A DNA stretch of 32,394 nt from M0108 sp937862735 (GTDB lineage Bacteria > Pseudomonadota > Gammaproteobacteria > Chromatiales > Chromatiaceae), in assembly GCA_937862735.1 (NCBI GenBank), contig CALMDH010000314.1, forward strand, positions 1 to 32,394, read 5' to 3'. Both the position numbers and the translations under genes were made by a program. Each line of letters starts with the position of its first letter. Positions within the stretch are counted from its first letter, which is position 1. Under the pieces are notes generated by a model. It did no database searches and had not been told where the DNA came from. It saw only the letters and a list, made by a program, of their open reading frames with translations. This document shows, piece after piece, positions 1 through 6,980 of this stretch.

Positions 1-419
1 TGATCCGCGCCCAGGCCCTGGAGGGCCAGCCGGCACGGGCGGCGGCGGGCTTCGACCTGGACCGGGCCATCGCCCAGGGTCGGGCCGACTTTGGCCAGGG
101 GGAGATGATCGACCTGGAGATCCGGGTGCGGGGGTATCTGGCGACCCTACTCAGCGCCTGCCCGCTGACCGACGGGCAGGAACAGGAGGATGAACCCGAG
201 GACTCAGGATTTACCCTTCGGGTGAAGGCGCGGCTGCCGTCCACCGGTCAGTTACTGCGCTGGCTGCTGGGGGCGGGGGATAACGTGGAGGTGGTGGCGC
301 CGGAAACGTTGCGCCGGGTCGTGGCAGCGCAGGCGGCGAAGACTGCGGCGCTTTATGCTAAGGGAAAAGCCCAGGGTAAAGGGTCCACGCCCACTCCCAC
401 GTCTATGTCCAACACTTGA
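1..419 (+). CDS. WYL-domain transcriptional regulator, C-terminal part (5' end outside window)
   Basis: The frame is open from base 3 to the TGA at 417-419, so only about the last 138 residues are present. The end of the protein (LRVKARLPSTGQLLRWLL, then GDNVEVVAPETLRRVV and a final AALYA) matches the WCX extension that closes YafY/PafC-type WYL regulators. These proteins normally combine an N-terminal winged helix with a WYL ligand-sensing domain and control transcription, often of DNA-damage or defence genes. The DNA-binding part lies outside the window, so the target cannot be inferred. The gene converges on alr. The last 20 residues are rich in Lys, Thr and Pro and look like a disordered tail. 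The family call is fairly safe; the specific function is unknown. Confidence 0.7.
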   Translation, partial: IRAQALEGQPARAAAGFDLDRAIAQGRADFGQGEMIDLEIRVRGYLATLLSACPLTDGQEQEDEPEDSGFTLRVKARLPSTGQLLRWLLGAGDNVEVVAPETLRRVVAAQAAKTAALYAKGKAQGKGSTPTPTSMSNT

Positions 420-450
420 GGGCGGGACCCTTCTTGTTGTCGCCCCGCCC
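420..450 (+). terminator. Possible stem-loop terminator after the WYL gene
   Basis: GGGCGGG at 420-426 pairs with CCCGCCC at 444-450 around a 17-base loop, immediately after the stop codon of the WYL gene and facing the 3' end of alr. No U-tract follows, so termination is only suggested by position. Confidence 0.3.
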
Positions 451-557
451 AACGCCCTCCGATCCTCCCTGGCACGACCGAAAAACGGGATGCCATGGAT
501 CTTCAATCTTGAACGAAGCCATGCCCGGGACAGGTGGTCCACTTCAAGGAGTGGCGC

Positions 558-1649
558 TCAGCGGTACTCCCGCCGTACCCGGGGGCTGACTCCGCACAGC
601 AGGTCATAGCTGATGGTGCCGGCGGCCTGGGCGATCTCTTCCACCGGCAGGCCCGGGCCCCAGAGGATCACCTCGTCACCCGGCCTGGCCTCGGGGCAGG
701 GGCGCAGGTCTAGAGTGATGCTGTCCATGGAGACGCGGCCAATGAGGGGTACCCGGCGGCCCTTCACCAGCACCGGCGTGCCCGTAGGGGCGTGGCGGGG
801 GTAACCGTCGCCGTAGCCGATGGCGGCTACGCCCACCGGCATGTCCTCGGGACAGACGAAGGTCCCGCCATAGCCGATGCGCTCCCCGGCCCGGTAGACA
901 TGGGTGGCGGAGATTTGGGCCTTGAGGGTCATGACCGGTCTGAGGCCCAGTGCCGCTGCGTCACGGTCGCCAAAGGGCGAGCCGCCATAGAGCATGATGC
1001 CGGGGCGCACCCAGTCGGCGCGGGCGGCGGGACAGGCGAGGATACCCGCGGAGTTGCCGATGTTTAGCGCCTGGCCGGGCCGGGCCAAGGCGCGCAGGCG
1101 TTGGCACTGGAGGTTGCTCAGAGGGTCGGCGGGTTCGTCGGCGTTGGCCAGGTGGGTCAGCAGTCCCGGTCCGGGTACCACTACCGGGCAGTCGGCAAGC
1201 CGGGCTTGGATGTGCGCGACCTCTGCCGGCTCCAGTCCTAGCCGGTGCATGCCCGTGTCGACCTTGAGCCAGATACGCAGGGGGCGGTGGGCAACAGCAG
1301 CGGTCAGGGGTAGCGCCGCCAGCCAGTCAGCCTGTTCGGCCTGATGCACCGCCAGGTCGAGCCGGGCCTCCCAGGCCACTGCGGTTTCCTCAGCGGACAG
1401 GGCACCGTTCAGCACCAGGATGGGGTGCTCGACGCCCCCAGCGCGCAGGCGCAGGGCCTCCTCCAGCCGGGCAACGGCGAAGCCATCCGCCGCCGTCAGG
1501 GCCGCGGCTGCCTGTTCCATCCCATGCCCGTAGGCGTCCGCCTTGATCACCGCCCAGATGCGGCTTCGGGGGGCGTGGCGCCGCGCCACTTCCAGATTGT
1601 GGCCAAGGGCCGCCGTGTCGATGCTGGCGATGGGGCCGACGAATCTCAC
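558..1649 (-). CDS. alr: Alanine racemase
   Basis: PLP-dependent interconversion of L- and D-alanine in the cytosol, supplying D-Ala for peptidoglycan. The 363 residues are the usual family length. The PLP-binding lysine lies in AVIKADAYGHG near residue 36, and the second catalytic base is the tyrosine in ERIGYGGTF near residue 255. The C-terminal beta domain ends with the typical SYDLLCGVSPRVRR. It is the last gene of the rpsF-rpsR-DUF2232-rplI-dnaB-alr run, 78 bp after dnaB; dnaB-alr adjacency is common in Gammaproteobacteria. Whether it is the Alr or the catabolic DadX type cannot be told from sequence alone, but the dnaB neighbourhood favours alr. Confidence 0.95.
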   Translation of the reverse strand: MRFVGPIASIDTAALGHNLEVARRHAPRSRIWAVIKADAYGHGMEQAAAALTAADGFAVARLEEALRLRAGGVEHPILVLNGALSAEETAVAWEARLDLAVHQAEQADWLAALPLTAAVAHRPLRIWLKVDTGMHRLGLEPAEVAHIQARLADCPVVVPGPGLLTHLANADEPADPLSNLQCQRLRALARPGQALNIGNSAGILACPAARADWVRPGIMLYGGSPFGDRDAAALGLRPVMTLKAQISATHVYRAGERIGYGGTFVCPEDMPVGVAAIGYGDGYPRHAPTGTPVLVKGRRVPLIGRVSMDSITLDLRPCPEARPGDEVILWGPGLPVEEIAQAAGTISYDLLCGVSPRVRREYR

Positions 1650-1727
1650 GGCTTATCCCTGCGGCCGACTGGTTTAAGGTCCCCGCGGTCGATCGCTGTC
1701 GCTACCAAGGAAGCCAGCTCCAAGGAA

Positions 1728-4439
1728 TCAATGGTAGCCCTCATCCCCGTAGACGTCGGAGATGTAATTCTCGAATTTGGTGTACTTGCCGAGGAAGGTT
1801 AGCCGCGTGGTGCCGATGGGGCCATTACGCTGCTTGCCAATGATAATCTCCGCCACGCCCTTGTCCTTGCTGTCCTCGTGGTAGACCTCATCACGGTAAA
1901 TAAAAACAATGAGATCTGCATCCTGTTCGATCGCGCCCGAGTTGTGGCTGAGAATGCCATCCGCCAACCAATTCGCCGGACCAGGAACGGTAAGGTCGAA
2001 GACATCCTCCTCGCCGGCTTCTTCAATGGCGACAACGCGATCCCAGAAGAGGTCATTGCTGGCTAGGTTGCGTAATTCATCATCGTTCAGAAGTTCGGCA
2101 TAACTCGTGAAGGTTTCCCGGGAGGGAGCAAATTGGTAATGCGCTGCGCCGCCATAGGATGTGCCGCGCATCTGGGCCATCCTGCGGGTGGTGATGCCTT
2201 GCGAACGCATGGCCATGCGTACCTGCCCGAACATCTCTATTGGCAAGGTATCCAGGTTGGGGTTAGATGCCGTGTTAGCGATCAGTTCATGCAATCGCTC
2301 GGCTTGAGGTTCTCTAGGGCCAAATGCCCCTACCAAACTGAGAAATTGCCGTTGTTGTTCCGCTCCTCTGATCCAGACCATGAAAGTAGTGCGGTATTGT
2401 TCGCTCTTGACGGCTTGGATATGTCCGCGGATTCCTAAGCGGAGCAGGAGAGACATCACGTCGTCAGCCAGACCTTGGCTGTTCGTACTCAGGTGAACGC
2501 CATGACTGCCGCGCTGGCCTGGTTTGCGTGGCGAGATCGTGCCGTCGGTAGCCCAAAGGTGTTTCAAAAAGAGGGCAATTTGGGAGTTACTGAGCTTAAA
2601 CAGGGCTGGTGGGACACGCTTTTCGTGAGACCTCTGTCCGAAGATACCGAGATCGCGCAGCCAACGGTTGATACCAGCCGGATGCCAGCGATTGCCGTTA
2701 CCACTAAAGACGAGTTGATGCCAGGCCCCTTCTCCCTCATGGCGATTGACCTGCACTCCGAAGTGTTGCCGGGCACAGTCAGCCACTATCTGGCTATTGG
2801 TATCAGAGGCGGTTGTGTAACGCAGCGGCTGACCAGAGAGATAGCTACCATCGCCAATGAGGTGGGCGAGAAGAATGATCTCAGGCTCTGGCCAATGAGA
2901 TACGGTAAGGGGTTCCGGCAACTGACGGGCCGTTGCCAGACGGTCACCAGGGCGTACTTCGGACACAAGAAGCCAGCCCTCCGCACCAAACAGCCGATGC
3001 TGGGCTGTACAGCAGATGCGGCGGCCGCTGGCTAGGTGGACACGGAAAACGGGTCTGCTACCTACTCGCCACACCTTGTCCGAGGGAGCCGTTATCAGGT
3101 GTCCCTGGGCGTTCAGTGCTAGCACCTCAGGCGCTTGTCCCACCAGATCCCGGATCGGGGTGCGGCTGCCATCGGCGAGCAGCACCAGGGTATCCCCGGT
3201 CACGCACTCGCGCAGGTCCGACATCACCGGCCGCTTGTTGGGGCGCTGTTCCAGGCTGCGGTTGAGCTGTGAGAGGGCGACGACGGGGACTTTCAGCTCC
3301 TTGGCCAGGGCCTTGAGGGCGCGGGAGATGGCGGAGATCTCGGTGGCGCGGTTCTCGCTGTTGCCGGGCACCTGCATGAGTTGCAGGTAGTCGAGAACGA
3401 TCAGCGCCAGATCACCGTGTTCGCGCTTGAGGCGGCGGGCGCGGGCGCGGACCTCGGTGGGCGACAGGGCTGGGGTGTCGTCGATGTACATGGGCGCATC
3501 GGCCAGCATGTTGACCGCCGAGGTCAGGCGCGGCCACTCGTCCTCTTCCAGCTTGCCGGTGCGCACCCGGTGCTGGTCGATGCGCCCCAGGGACGACATC
3601 ATGCGCATGGCCAGGGCGTCGCCGGGCATCTCCATGCTAAAGATGGCCACCGGGCGTTTGACCGCTAGGGCGACGTTCTCCGCTAAGTTCATGGCGAAGC
3701 TAGTTTTTCCCATTGACGGCCTCCCCGCGACGATGATGAGGTCGGAGGGCTGGAGGCCGGAGGTCATCTCGTCGAAGTCGGCAAAACCGGTGGGCAGGCC
3801 GGTGATGGGCTCGTTGCGCTGGAAGAGGATCTCGATGCGCTCGACGGCCTTGCCCAGGAGGCTGCGCAGGGGCTGGAAGCCACCGCCACCGCGCTGTTCC
3901 TGTTCGGCGATCTCGAAGACGCGGCGCTCGGCCTCGTCGAGCAGCTCCGCCACTTCCCGCCCTTCGGTGTTGAAGGCGATGTCGCTGATGCCGGTGCCGA
4001 CGGAGATGAGCTGGCGCAGCACCGAGCGCTCGCGCACGATCTTGGCATAGGCCTTGACGTTGGCGGCGCTGGGGGTGCCGGTGGCGATGACGCCCAGGTA
4101 GGGCAGGCCGCCGGCGTCCTCGAGCTGGCCGGTGCGCTCCAGCCATTCCGCCAGGGTGACCACGTCGAAGGGCTGGTCGCGGGCCGCCAGGTCGCGGATG
4201 GCGGCGAAGATCAGGCGATGCTCGCGGCGGTAGAAGTCCCCATCGTTGACCTTGTCCGCCACCGAATCCCAGGTCTGGTTGTCGAGCATCAGGCCGCCGA
4301 GGAGCGACTGCTCGGCCTGGAGGGAGTGCGGGGGGACGCGCAGGGCGTCACCCGAGGGCATGTCCAGCTCAGGATAGGGCGGGTCGTAGGGGTCTGACAT
4401 GCGGTGCTCGAGCGTTGGCGAGGCGGGACCCTCTGTCAC
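1728..4439 (-). CDS. dnaB: Replicative DNA helicase DnaB interrupted by an intein
   Basis: The precursor has 903 residues. Removing the intein (412-833) leaves a 481-residue DnaB, close to the usual length. The N-terminal primase-interacting domain starts around PHSLQAEQSLLGGLMLDN. The RecA-like domain carries Walker A GRPSMGKTS, then ALIVLDYLQLM. After the intein come GAIEQDADLIVFIYRDEVYH and the C-terminal IIGKQRNGPIG, so both exteins look functional. The mature protein is the hexameric 5'-3' helicase of the replication fork. The annotated start is GTG at 4439; an ATG 13 codons in (at 4400, MSDPYDPPYPELDM) is an equally plausible start. It sits downstream of rplI, separated by 172 bp containing two strong hairpins. 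Activity depends on protein splicing. Confidence 0.95.
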   Translation of the reverse strand: MTEGPASPTLEHRMSDPYDPPYPELDMPSGDALRVPPHSLQAEQSLLGGLMLDNQTWDSVADKVNDGDFYRREHRLIFAAIRDLAARDQPFDVVTLAEWLERTGQLEDAGGLPYLGVIATGTPSAANVKAYAKIVRERSVLRQLISVGTGISDIAFNTEGREVAELLDEAERRVFEIAEQEQRGGGGFQPLRSLLGKAVERIEILFQRNEPITGLPTGFADFDEMTSGLQPSDLIIVAGRPSMGKTSFAMNLAENVALAVKRPVAIFSMEMPGDALAMRMMSSLGRIDQHRVRTGKLEEDEWPRLTSAVNMLADAPMYIDDTPALSPTEVRARARRLKREHGDLALIVLDYLQLMQVPGNSENRATEISAISRALKALAKELKVPVVALSQLNRSLEQRPNKRPVMSDLRECVTGDTLVLLADGSRTPIRDLVGQAPEVLALNAQGHLITAPSDKVWRVGSRPVFRVHLASGRRICCTAQHRLFGAEGWLLVSEVRPGDRLATARQLPEPLTVSHWPEPEIILLAHLIGDGSYLSGQPLRYTTASDTNSQIVADCARQHFGVQVNRHEGEGAWHQLVFSGNGNRWHPAGINRWLRDLGIFGQRSHEKRVPPALFKLSNSQIALFLKHLWATDGTISPRKPGQRGSHGVHLSTNSQGLADDVMSLLLRLGIRGHIQAVKSEQYRTTFMVWIRGAEQQRQFLSLVGAFGPREPQAERLHELIANTASNPNLDTLPIEMFGQVRMAMRSQGITTRRMAQMRGTSYGGAAHYQFAPSRETFTSYAELLNDDELRNLASNDLFWDRVVAIEEAGEEDVFDLTVPGPANWLADGILSHNSGAIEQDADLIVFIYRDEVYHEDSKDKGVAEIIIGKQRNGPIGTTRLTFLGKYTKFENYISDVYGDEGYH
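1941..3206 (-). mobile_element. DnaB intein with LAGLIDADG homing endonuclease (422 aa)
   Basis: An in-frame insertion in the dnaB motif DLRE/SGAIEQD. Block A starts at Cys1 (CVTGDTLVLLADG). Block B has CTAQHRLF with the TxxH histidine at intein residue 70. The endonuclease has two LAGLIDADG-like helices, LLAHLIGDG (residues 112-120) and FLKHLWATDG (213-222), both keeping the metal-binding Asp. KRVPPALF (block D) lies between them. Block F/G is VFDLTVPGPANWLADG...SHN, ending in the His-Asn pair, with Ser as the +1 extein residue. All splicing residues are present, so it should be a splicing-competent, possibly still mobile intein. The DNA is visibly less GC-rich than the flanking dnaB, consistent with horizontal arrival. 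Residues 331-370 may form a helix-turn-helix accessory module. Confidence 0.95.
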
Positions 4440-4490
4440 CGGTGCCGTCGGTTACCTTCCATGGCAGGCATCAGGATAAGTTGGGGGAGG

Positions 4491-4521
4491 CCGGCCCCGG
4501 GTCAGGGAAGCCCGGGGCCGG
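4491..4521 (-). terminator. Strong GC hairpin between rplI and dnaB
   Basis: A perfect 11-bp inverted repeat (CCGGCCCCGGG / CCCGGGGCCGG) with a 9-base loop. In the sense of the operon it is followed by CCTCCCCC, not a run of T. It could be a partial terminator or attenuator that lowers dnaB transcription relative to the ribosomal genes, or an RNA processing or stability element. Confidence 0.4.
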
Positions 4522-4554
4522 AAGGCGGACCTGGCAAGCGTCCAGTTACTGGTT

Positions 4555-4590
4555 CCCGATGGGCGCCCGAGGGGGCGATCTCACATCGGG
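4555..4590 (-). other. Nested stem-loop just downstream of rplI
   Basis: An outer 7-bp pair (CCCGATG / CATCGGG, 4555-4561 and 4584-4590) encloses an inner 5-bp pair (CGCCC / GGGCG, 4564-4568 and 4573-4577) with a 4-base loop. It begins about 20 bases after the rplI stop codon. It may protect the 3' end of the ribosomal transcript or act with the next hairpin (4491-4521). Confidence 0.35.
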
Positions 4591-4611
4591 AAGTAATGGA
4601 TGGACAGCTAC

Positions 4612-5061
4612 TCAGCTCGCGGGGACGATCTCGACCTTGAGGGTGGCGTTGATCTCGGGATGGAGATGCACGCCGATCTCGTAGTGGCCGGTGGCGCGGA
4701 AGGGGCCGGTCGGCAGGCGCAGTTCCTGCTTGGACAGCTTGATGCCCATGGCATTTGCGGCTTCGGCGATGTCGGCGGCGCCGACGGAGCCAAACAGGCG
4801 GCCCTCGTCGCCGGCCTTCCGGGCGACAGTCACGGAGCGGCCGTCGAGGCTCTCCCGACGCTCGTCGGCGATGGCGTAGGCCTCGGCGGCCTGCTGCTCC
4901 AGCTCGGCGCGGCGCTCCTCGAAGCGCTTGAGATTGTCAGCCGTCGCCGGTACGGCATAGCCTTTTGGGATCAGGTAGTTGCGTCCGTAGCCGGCGCGAA
5001 TGTCGACCTTTTCCCCCAGATTGCCCAGATTGGCGACCTTTTTCAGCAGGATGACTTCCAC
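4612..5061 (-). CDS. rplI: 50S ribosomal protein bL9
   Basis: 149 residues, the standard bL9 length. The N-terminal rRNA-binding domain has MEVILLKKVANLGNLG and the signature VRAGYGRNYLIPKG-like segment (here DIRAGYGRNYLIPKGYA). A long connecting helix (about residues 42-75, rich in Glu, Arg and Ala) leads to the C-terminal domain beginning GRSVTVARKAGDEGRLFGSV. The start is GTG at 5061 with a GGGGG purine run 8-9 bases upstream. It belongs to the rpsF-rpsR-rplI ribosomal operon, with a DUF2232 membrane gene inserted between rpsR and rplI, as in many Gammaproteobacteria. Confidence 0.96.
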   Translation of the reverse strand: MEVILLKKVANLGNLGEKVDIRAGYGRNYLIPKGYAVPATADNLKRFEERRAELEQQAAEAYAIADERRESLDGRSVTVARKAGDEGRLFGSVGAADIAEAANAMGIKLSKQELRLPTGPFRATGHYEIGVHLHPEINATLKVEIVPAS

Positions 5062-5167
5062 TTGGGTACCCCCAGTTCGAATGTTCAGTTGTCGCGGACC
5101 GCGCTAGCGTTAAGCTGGGTCCACAATGCCTGGCGAGGCCGCCCCAGGGCGGTCGCCGTCAGTTAAG

Positions 5168-6073
5168 TTAATTAGCCTGGCGCGGACGGACCCGAGTACG
5201 CACATTCACCCAGATATCGGCTAGACCCAGACCGGCGGTCAGGACCTGGGCATGGGGCATGGCCAGCAGATACAGGGCGTAGACGCCAACGAGCCATGCC
5301 CGGCTGGCGCGCAGCGCCTTGACCAGCCAGTGGATCAGGGCCAGCCCCTGGAGCAGGAGCATGGGTGTAACCAGGATCAGCATGTCCGCCGCCCACTGGT
5401 TGCCCTGATCCACCAGCAGCCAGGCCAGCAAGGCCATGCCCAGCACCCCGACGCCCCGGCTCAGCCGCAGGTCGCGAAACTCGCTACCAAAACCGCCCGG
5501 GTTGTAAAGCAACGCCTGCCACCAGCGACCGAGGAACAACGCCAGCAGGGCCTGAAAGTAGAAGGCCGCGGCGAAGGCCCCGGTCATCCAGCGCGCCACC
5601 TCGGCGATCAGGGCCTGGCTCCCGGCCTCCGTGGTCAGCCCGCCCTCGATCAGACCCTGCCGGATCGGCTCCATCAGTTCGGTCCAGTAAAGGGTGGGAT
5701 CACCAACGCCGATCCGCAGACCGACCACGATCAACAGGCCCATGAGGCTGGCCAGGCTCACCGCCAGGGGCTGGGACCGGGTGTTGCGCAACACCAGGGC
5801 CAAGGCCCAGACGGGGAGCCAGAGCGCCAGGGCGAAGCCGAGGGCCGGCGCCGGGCTGCCCAGGGCGGCGAAGGCGAAGAGGCCACTGGCCAGACCCGCG
5901 AAGGCACCGACGATCAGTCCCTCAACCGGACCCAGGCGCAGGGTCACCAGGGCCACGGTTGCCGAGCTCAGCATCCCCGCCAGGGGAAAGAGCAGCGACA
6001 GCACGGCGAAGACCGCGGCGACCAGCGCGGCCTGGGAGCGGCCGCGCATGATGAAGGTGGCAAGTCCTAGCAT
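5168..6073 (-). CDS. DUF2232-type polytopic membrane protein of the rpsR-rplI interval
   Basis: 301 residues, mostly hydrophobic. About eight membrane segments can be counted: a first cluster around residues 15-75, then 80-115 and 160-190, and a C-terminal block around 200-290. The position between rpsR and rplI and the overall character match the DUF2232/YybS-like family found there in many proteobacteria. The biochemical role is unknown; nothing here identifies a substrate. The ATG start at 6073 has no clear Shine-Dalgarno and lies at the edge of a 14-bp direct repeat, so the true start could differ slightly. It is expressed with the ribosomal genes, judging by orientation and spacing (86 bp after rpsR, 106 bp before rplI). 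Confidence 0.8.
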   Translation of the reverse strand: MLGLATFIMRGRSQAALVAAVFAVLSLLFPLAGMLSSATVALVTLRLGPVEGLIVGAFAGLASGLFAFAALGSPAPALGFALALWLPVWALALVLRNTRSQPLAVSLASLMGLLIVVGLRIGVGDPTLYWTELMEPIRQGLIEGGLTTEAGSQALIAEVARWMTGAFAAAFYFQALLALFLGRWWQALLYNPGGFGSEFRDLRLSRGVGVLGMALLAWLLVDQGNQWAADMLILVTPMLLLQGLALIHWLVKALRASRAWLVGVYALYLLAMPHAQVLTAGLGLADIWVNVRTRVRPRQAN

Positions 6074-6103
6074 CGGATCAGGCGTCGCCTCGGATCAGGC
6101 GTC
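6073..6103. repeat. 14-bp direct repeat at the start of the DUF2232 gene
   Basis: TCGGATCAGGCGTC occurs at 6073-6086 and again at 6090-6103, a 17-bp period. The first copy touches the DUF2232 start codon. It may be a short tandem duplication that displaced the ribosome binding site, or a regulatory site. Confidence 0.6.
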
Positions 6104-6159
6104 CCGACTGGCCGTTGGCCACGGTGGCGGGGCCAGGGCTCAGGCCGGTCGAGGCTGGA

Positions 6160-6384
6160 TCAATGGCCGTCGGAGTAGGGCAGCAGGGCCAGGTAGCGGG
6201 CCCGCTTCACCGCCAGGGCCAGTTGGCGCTGGTACTTGGCGGAGGTCCCGGTGATGCGGCTAGGCACGATCTTGCCGGACTCACTCACGTAGGCCTTGAG
6301 GAGGTTGAGATCCTTGTAGTCGATCTCGTTGATGCCTTCGGCGGTGAAGCGGCAGTAGCGCTTGCGGCGGAAAAACTTTGACAT
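6160..6384 (-). CDS. rpsR: 30S ribosomal protein bS18
   Basis: 74 residues, standard length. Visible signatures are RRKRYCRFTAEG, the IDYKDLNLLKAYVSESGKIVP core and the basic tail SAKYQRQLALAVKRARYLALLPY. bS18 binds 16S rRNA on the 30S platform as a heterodimer with bS6. The gene follows rpsF by 9 bp and has an AGAGG Shine-Dalgarno just before its ATG. This arrangement supports balanced synthesis of the S6:S18 pair. Confidence 0.97.
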   Translation of the reverse strand: MSKFFRRKRYCRFTAEGINEIDYKDLNLLKAYVSESGKIVPSRITGTSAKYQRQLALAVKRARYLALLPYSDGH

Positions 6385-6393
6385 GGCAACCTC

Positions 6394-6816
6394 TTATTCC
6401 AGCTCGTCGTCTTCGTCGTCGGACTCTTCGACCCGCTCCACGCGCTCAGCGCGGTCACGGCGGCGGCGTTCGCCCCCGGACTCTTCCGCGCCCTCTTCCT
6501 CGGACTTAGCCAGGGGCGAGGGTTCGGTGACGGCGGCATCGCGGACCAGGATGAGGTTGCGCAGCACCGCGTCGTTGAAGCGGAAGGCGCTTTCGAGTTC
6601 CTCGCGGGTGGCCTGGTCGCACTCGACGTTCATCAGGATGTAGTGCGCCTTGTGGATCTTATTGATCGGGTAGGCCAGTTGCCGGCGCCCCCAATCCTCC
6701 AGGCGGTGGATCTTGCCGCCGGACTTTTCGATACTGGCGCGGTAGCGCTCGACCATGGCCGGCACCTGCTCGCTCTGACTGGGGTGCACCATGAACACGA
6801 TTTCGTAGTGACGCAT
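6394..6816 (-). CDS. rpsF: 30S ribosomal protein bS6
   Basis: 140 residues. The N-terminal 100 form the bS6 fold: MRHYEIVFMVHPSQSEQVP, GGKIHRLEDWGRRQLAYPI and KAHYILMNVECD. The last 35-40 residues are an extension dominated by Glu, Asp and Arg (SEEEGAEESGG, ESDDEDDELE). Such acidic tails occur in other gammaproteobacterial bS6 and are the site of RimK glutamylation in E. coli. AAGGAG stands 5 bases before the ATG. It is the first gene of the operon and directly follows the promoter and hairpin at 6869-6923. Confidence 0.97.
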   Translation of the reverse strand: MRHYEIVFMVHPSQSEQVPAMVERYRASIEKSGGKIHRLEDWGRRQLAYPINKIHKAHYILMNVECDQATREELESAFRFNDAVLRNLILVRDAAVTEPSPLAKSEEEGAEESGGERRRRDRAERVERVEESDDEDDELE

Positions 6817-6868
6817 AAGGTCTCCTTACGGGTTGAACAGCCCCCCGCTGGGCGGTGAGGCAAGGAGT

Positions 6869-6890
6869 ATCCTCCCGACGCCGGGAGGAT
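6869..6890 (-). promoter_or_regulatory. Perfect 9-bp hairpin at the 5' end of the rpsF leader
   Basis: ATCCTCCCG and CGGGAGGAT form an uninterrupted 9-bp stem with a 4-base loop (GCGT on the minus strand). It starts 5 bases after the rpsF -10 box, so it would be the very first structure of the mRNA. Some rpsF leaders carry an S6:S18-binding hairpin with a bulged CCG; this stem has no bulge, so a match to that class is not shown. It may instead stabilise the 5' end. Confidence 0.5.
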
Positions 6891-6895
6891 CGGGC

Positions 6896-6923
6896 ATTAT
6901 ACGGATTACCCTTGGGAGATCAA
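6896..6923 (-). promoter_or_regulatory. Sigma70-type promoter of the rpsF operon
   Basis: On the minus strand TTGATC (6918-6923) and a perfect TATAAT (6896-6901) are separated by 16 bp, about 80 bp upstream of the rpsF start. It is the clearest housekeeping promoter in the window and probably drives rpsF through rplI and, at least in part, dnaB and alr. Confidence 0.7.
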
Positions 6924-6980
6924 AAGCCGTTCTGGTCGAATTTCCCGCGTACTGCTCATCCACCCTGAAGAGGTCCACCC

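Noticed and set aside
5252..6070. 272-codon plus-strand frame opposite the DUF2232 gene
   Set aside because: Antisense of a hydrophobic coding sequence, giving a Gln/Gly/His-rich nonsense protein.
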